Shown here piece by piece: positions 5,695 to 5,709 of a stretch of DNA of 5,709 nt. A model generated the notes under the pieces. The model saw only the letters and a program-made list of their open reading frames with translations. It was not told the origin of the DNA and ran no database searches. Every line of letters begins with the position of its first letter. The stretch's first letter is position 1. Origin of the DNA: Candidatus Rifleibacteriota bacterium (GTDB lineage: Bacteria; UBP17; UBA6191; JACPRK01); assembly GCA_016213865.1 (NCBI GenBank), contig JACQZL010000424.1, positions 1 through 5,709 on the forward strand, given 5' to 3'. The translations under genes and the position numbers were made by a program.

Positions 5695-5709
5695 TCTCTC
5701 CAGTCATCG

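Larger units (their letters stand above)
5477..5709. other. Upstream region of the operon, no gene called
   Basis: This stretch lies between the first operon gene and the right edge. Open frames cross it on both strands, but their translations are not protein-like and run through perfect inverted repeats. It holds three hairpins (listed separately) and should contain the operon promoter. I cannot point to a convincing -35/-10 pair; promoter consensus is poor in such GC-rich DNA. Confidence 0.5.

Overview
The window comes from a GC-rich bacterium. By hand count, 40 of 60 bases are G/C at 241-300 and 45 of 60 at 5221-5280. Coding is dense, genes overlap by a few bases, and one gene uses a GTG start behind a strong Shine-Dalgarno sequence. 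A cytoplasm-facing membrane operon with a LemA protein and a secreted TPM-domain protein next to an RHS/YD-repeat gene fits a large-genome Gram-negative such as Acidobacteriota, Myxococcota or a related uncultured lineage. No gene here fixes the phylum, so that placement is a guess.

Left part, + strand (2-2261): a polymorphic-toxin locus. The 3' part of an RHS/YD-repeat gene enters from the left edge. It runs through about a dozen YD repeats and the RHS core-closing block (DHLG ... FLSPDP ... DPTGR), then switches to a non-RHS tail of about 178 residues with a zinc-metallopeptidase-type HEWIH motif. One base after its stop codon starts a 135-residue, four-helix, cysteine-rich membrane protein, the natural candidate for the cognate immunity protein. 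Base composition falls sharply from the RHS core to the tail and the small gene (29 of 60 G/C at 1861-1920). This is the usual sign that the toxin tail and immunity gene were exchanged as one cassette.

Middle (2262-2856): about 595 bases of very GC-rich sequence between convergent transcription units. I see no convincing gene, only a short GC hairpin, G-tracts and a small palindrome.

Right part, - strand (5476 down to 2857): a compact four-gene operon. In transcription order it encodes an N-terminally anchored coiled-coil protein, a protein resembling a degenerate nucleotidyltransferase with a helical C-terminal half, a secreted and membrane-anchored TPM-domain (YgcG-like) protein with a glycine-rich tail, and a LemA protein. 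The first three genes overlap (16 bp, then ATGA), which suggests translational coupling. The fourth follows after 33 bp containing a perfect hairpin and then a consensus Shine-Dalgarno. LemA and TPM proteins are frequent neighbours; the two upstream proteins probably serve the same envelope-associated process, whose biochemistry is not settled.

Right edge (5477-5709): the leader or upstream region of this operon carries three separate perfect inverted repeats within about 125 bases. One of them lies in a stretch resembling a dispersed repeat or a single CRISPR-like repeat unit.
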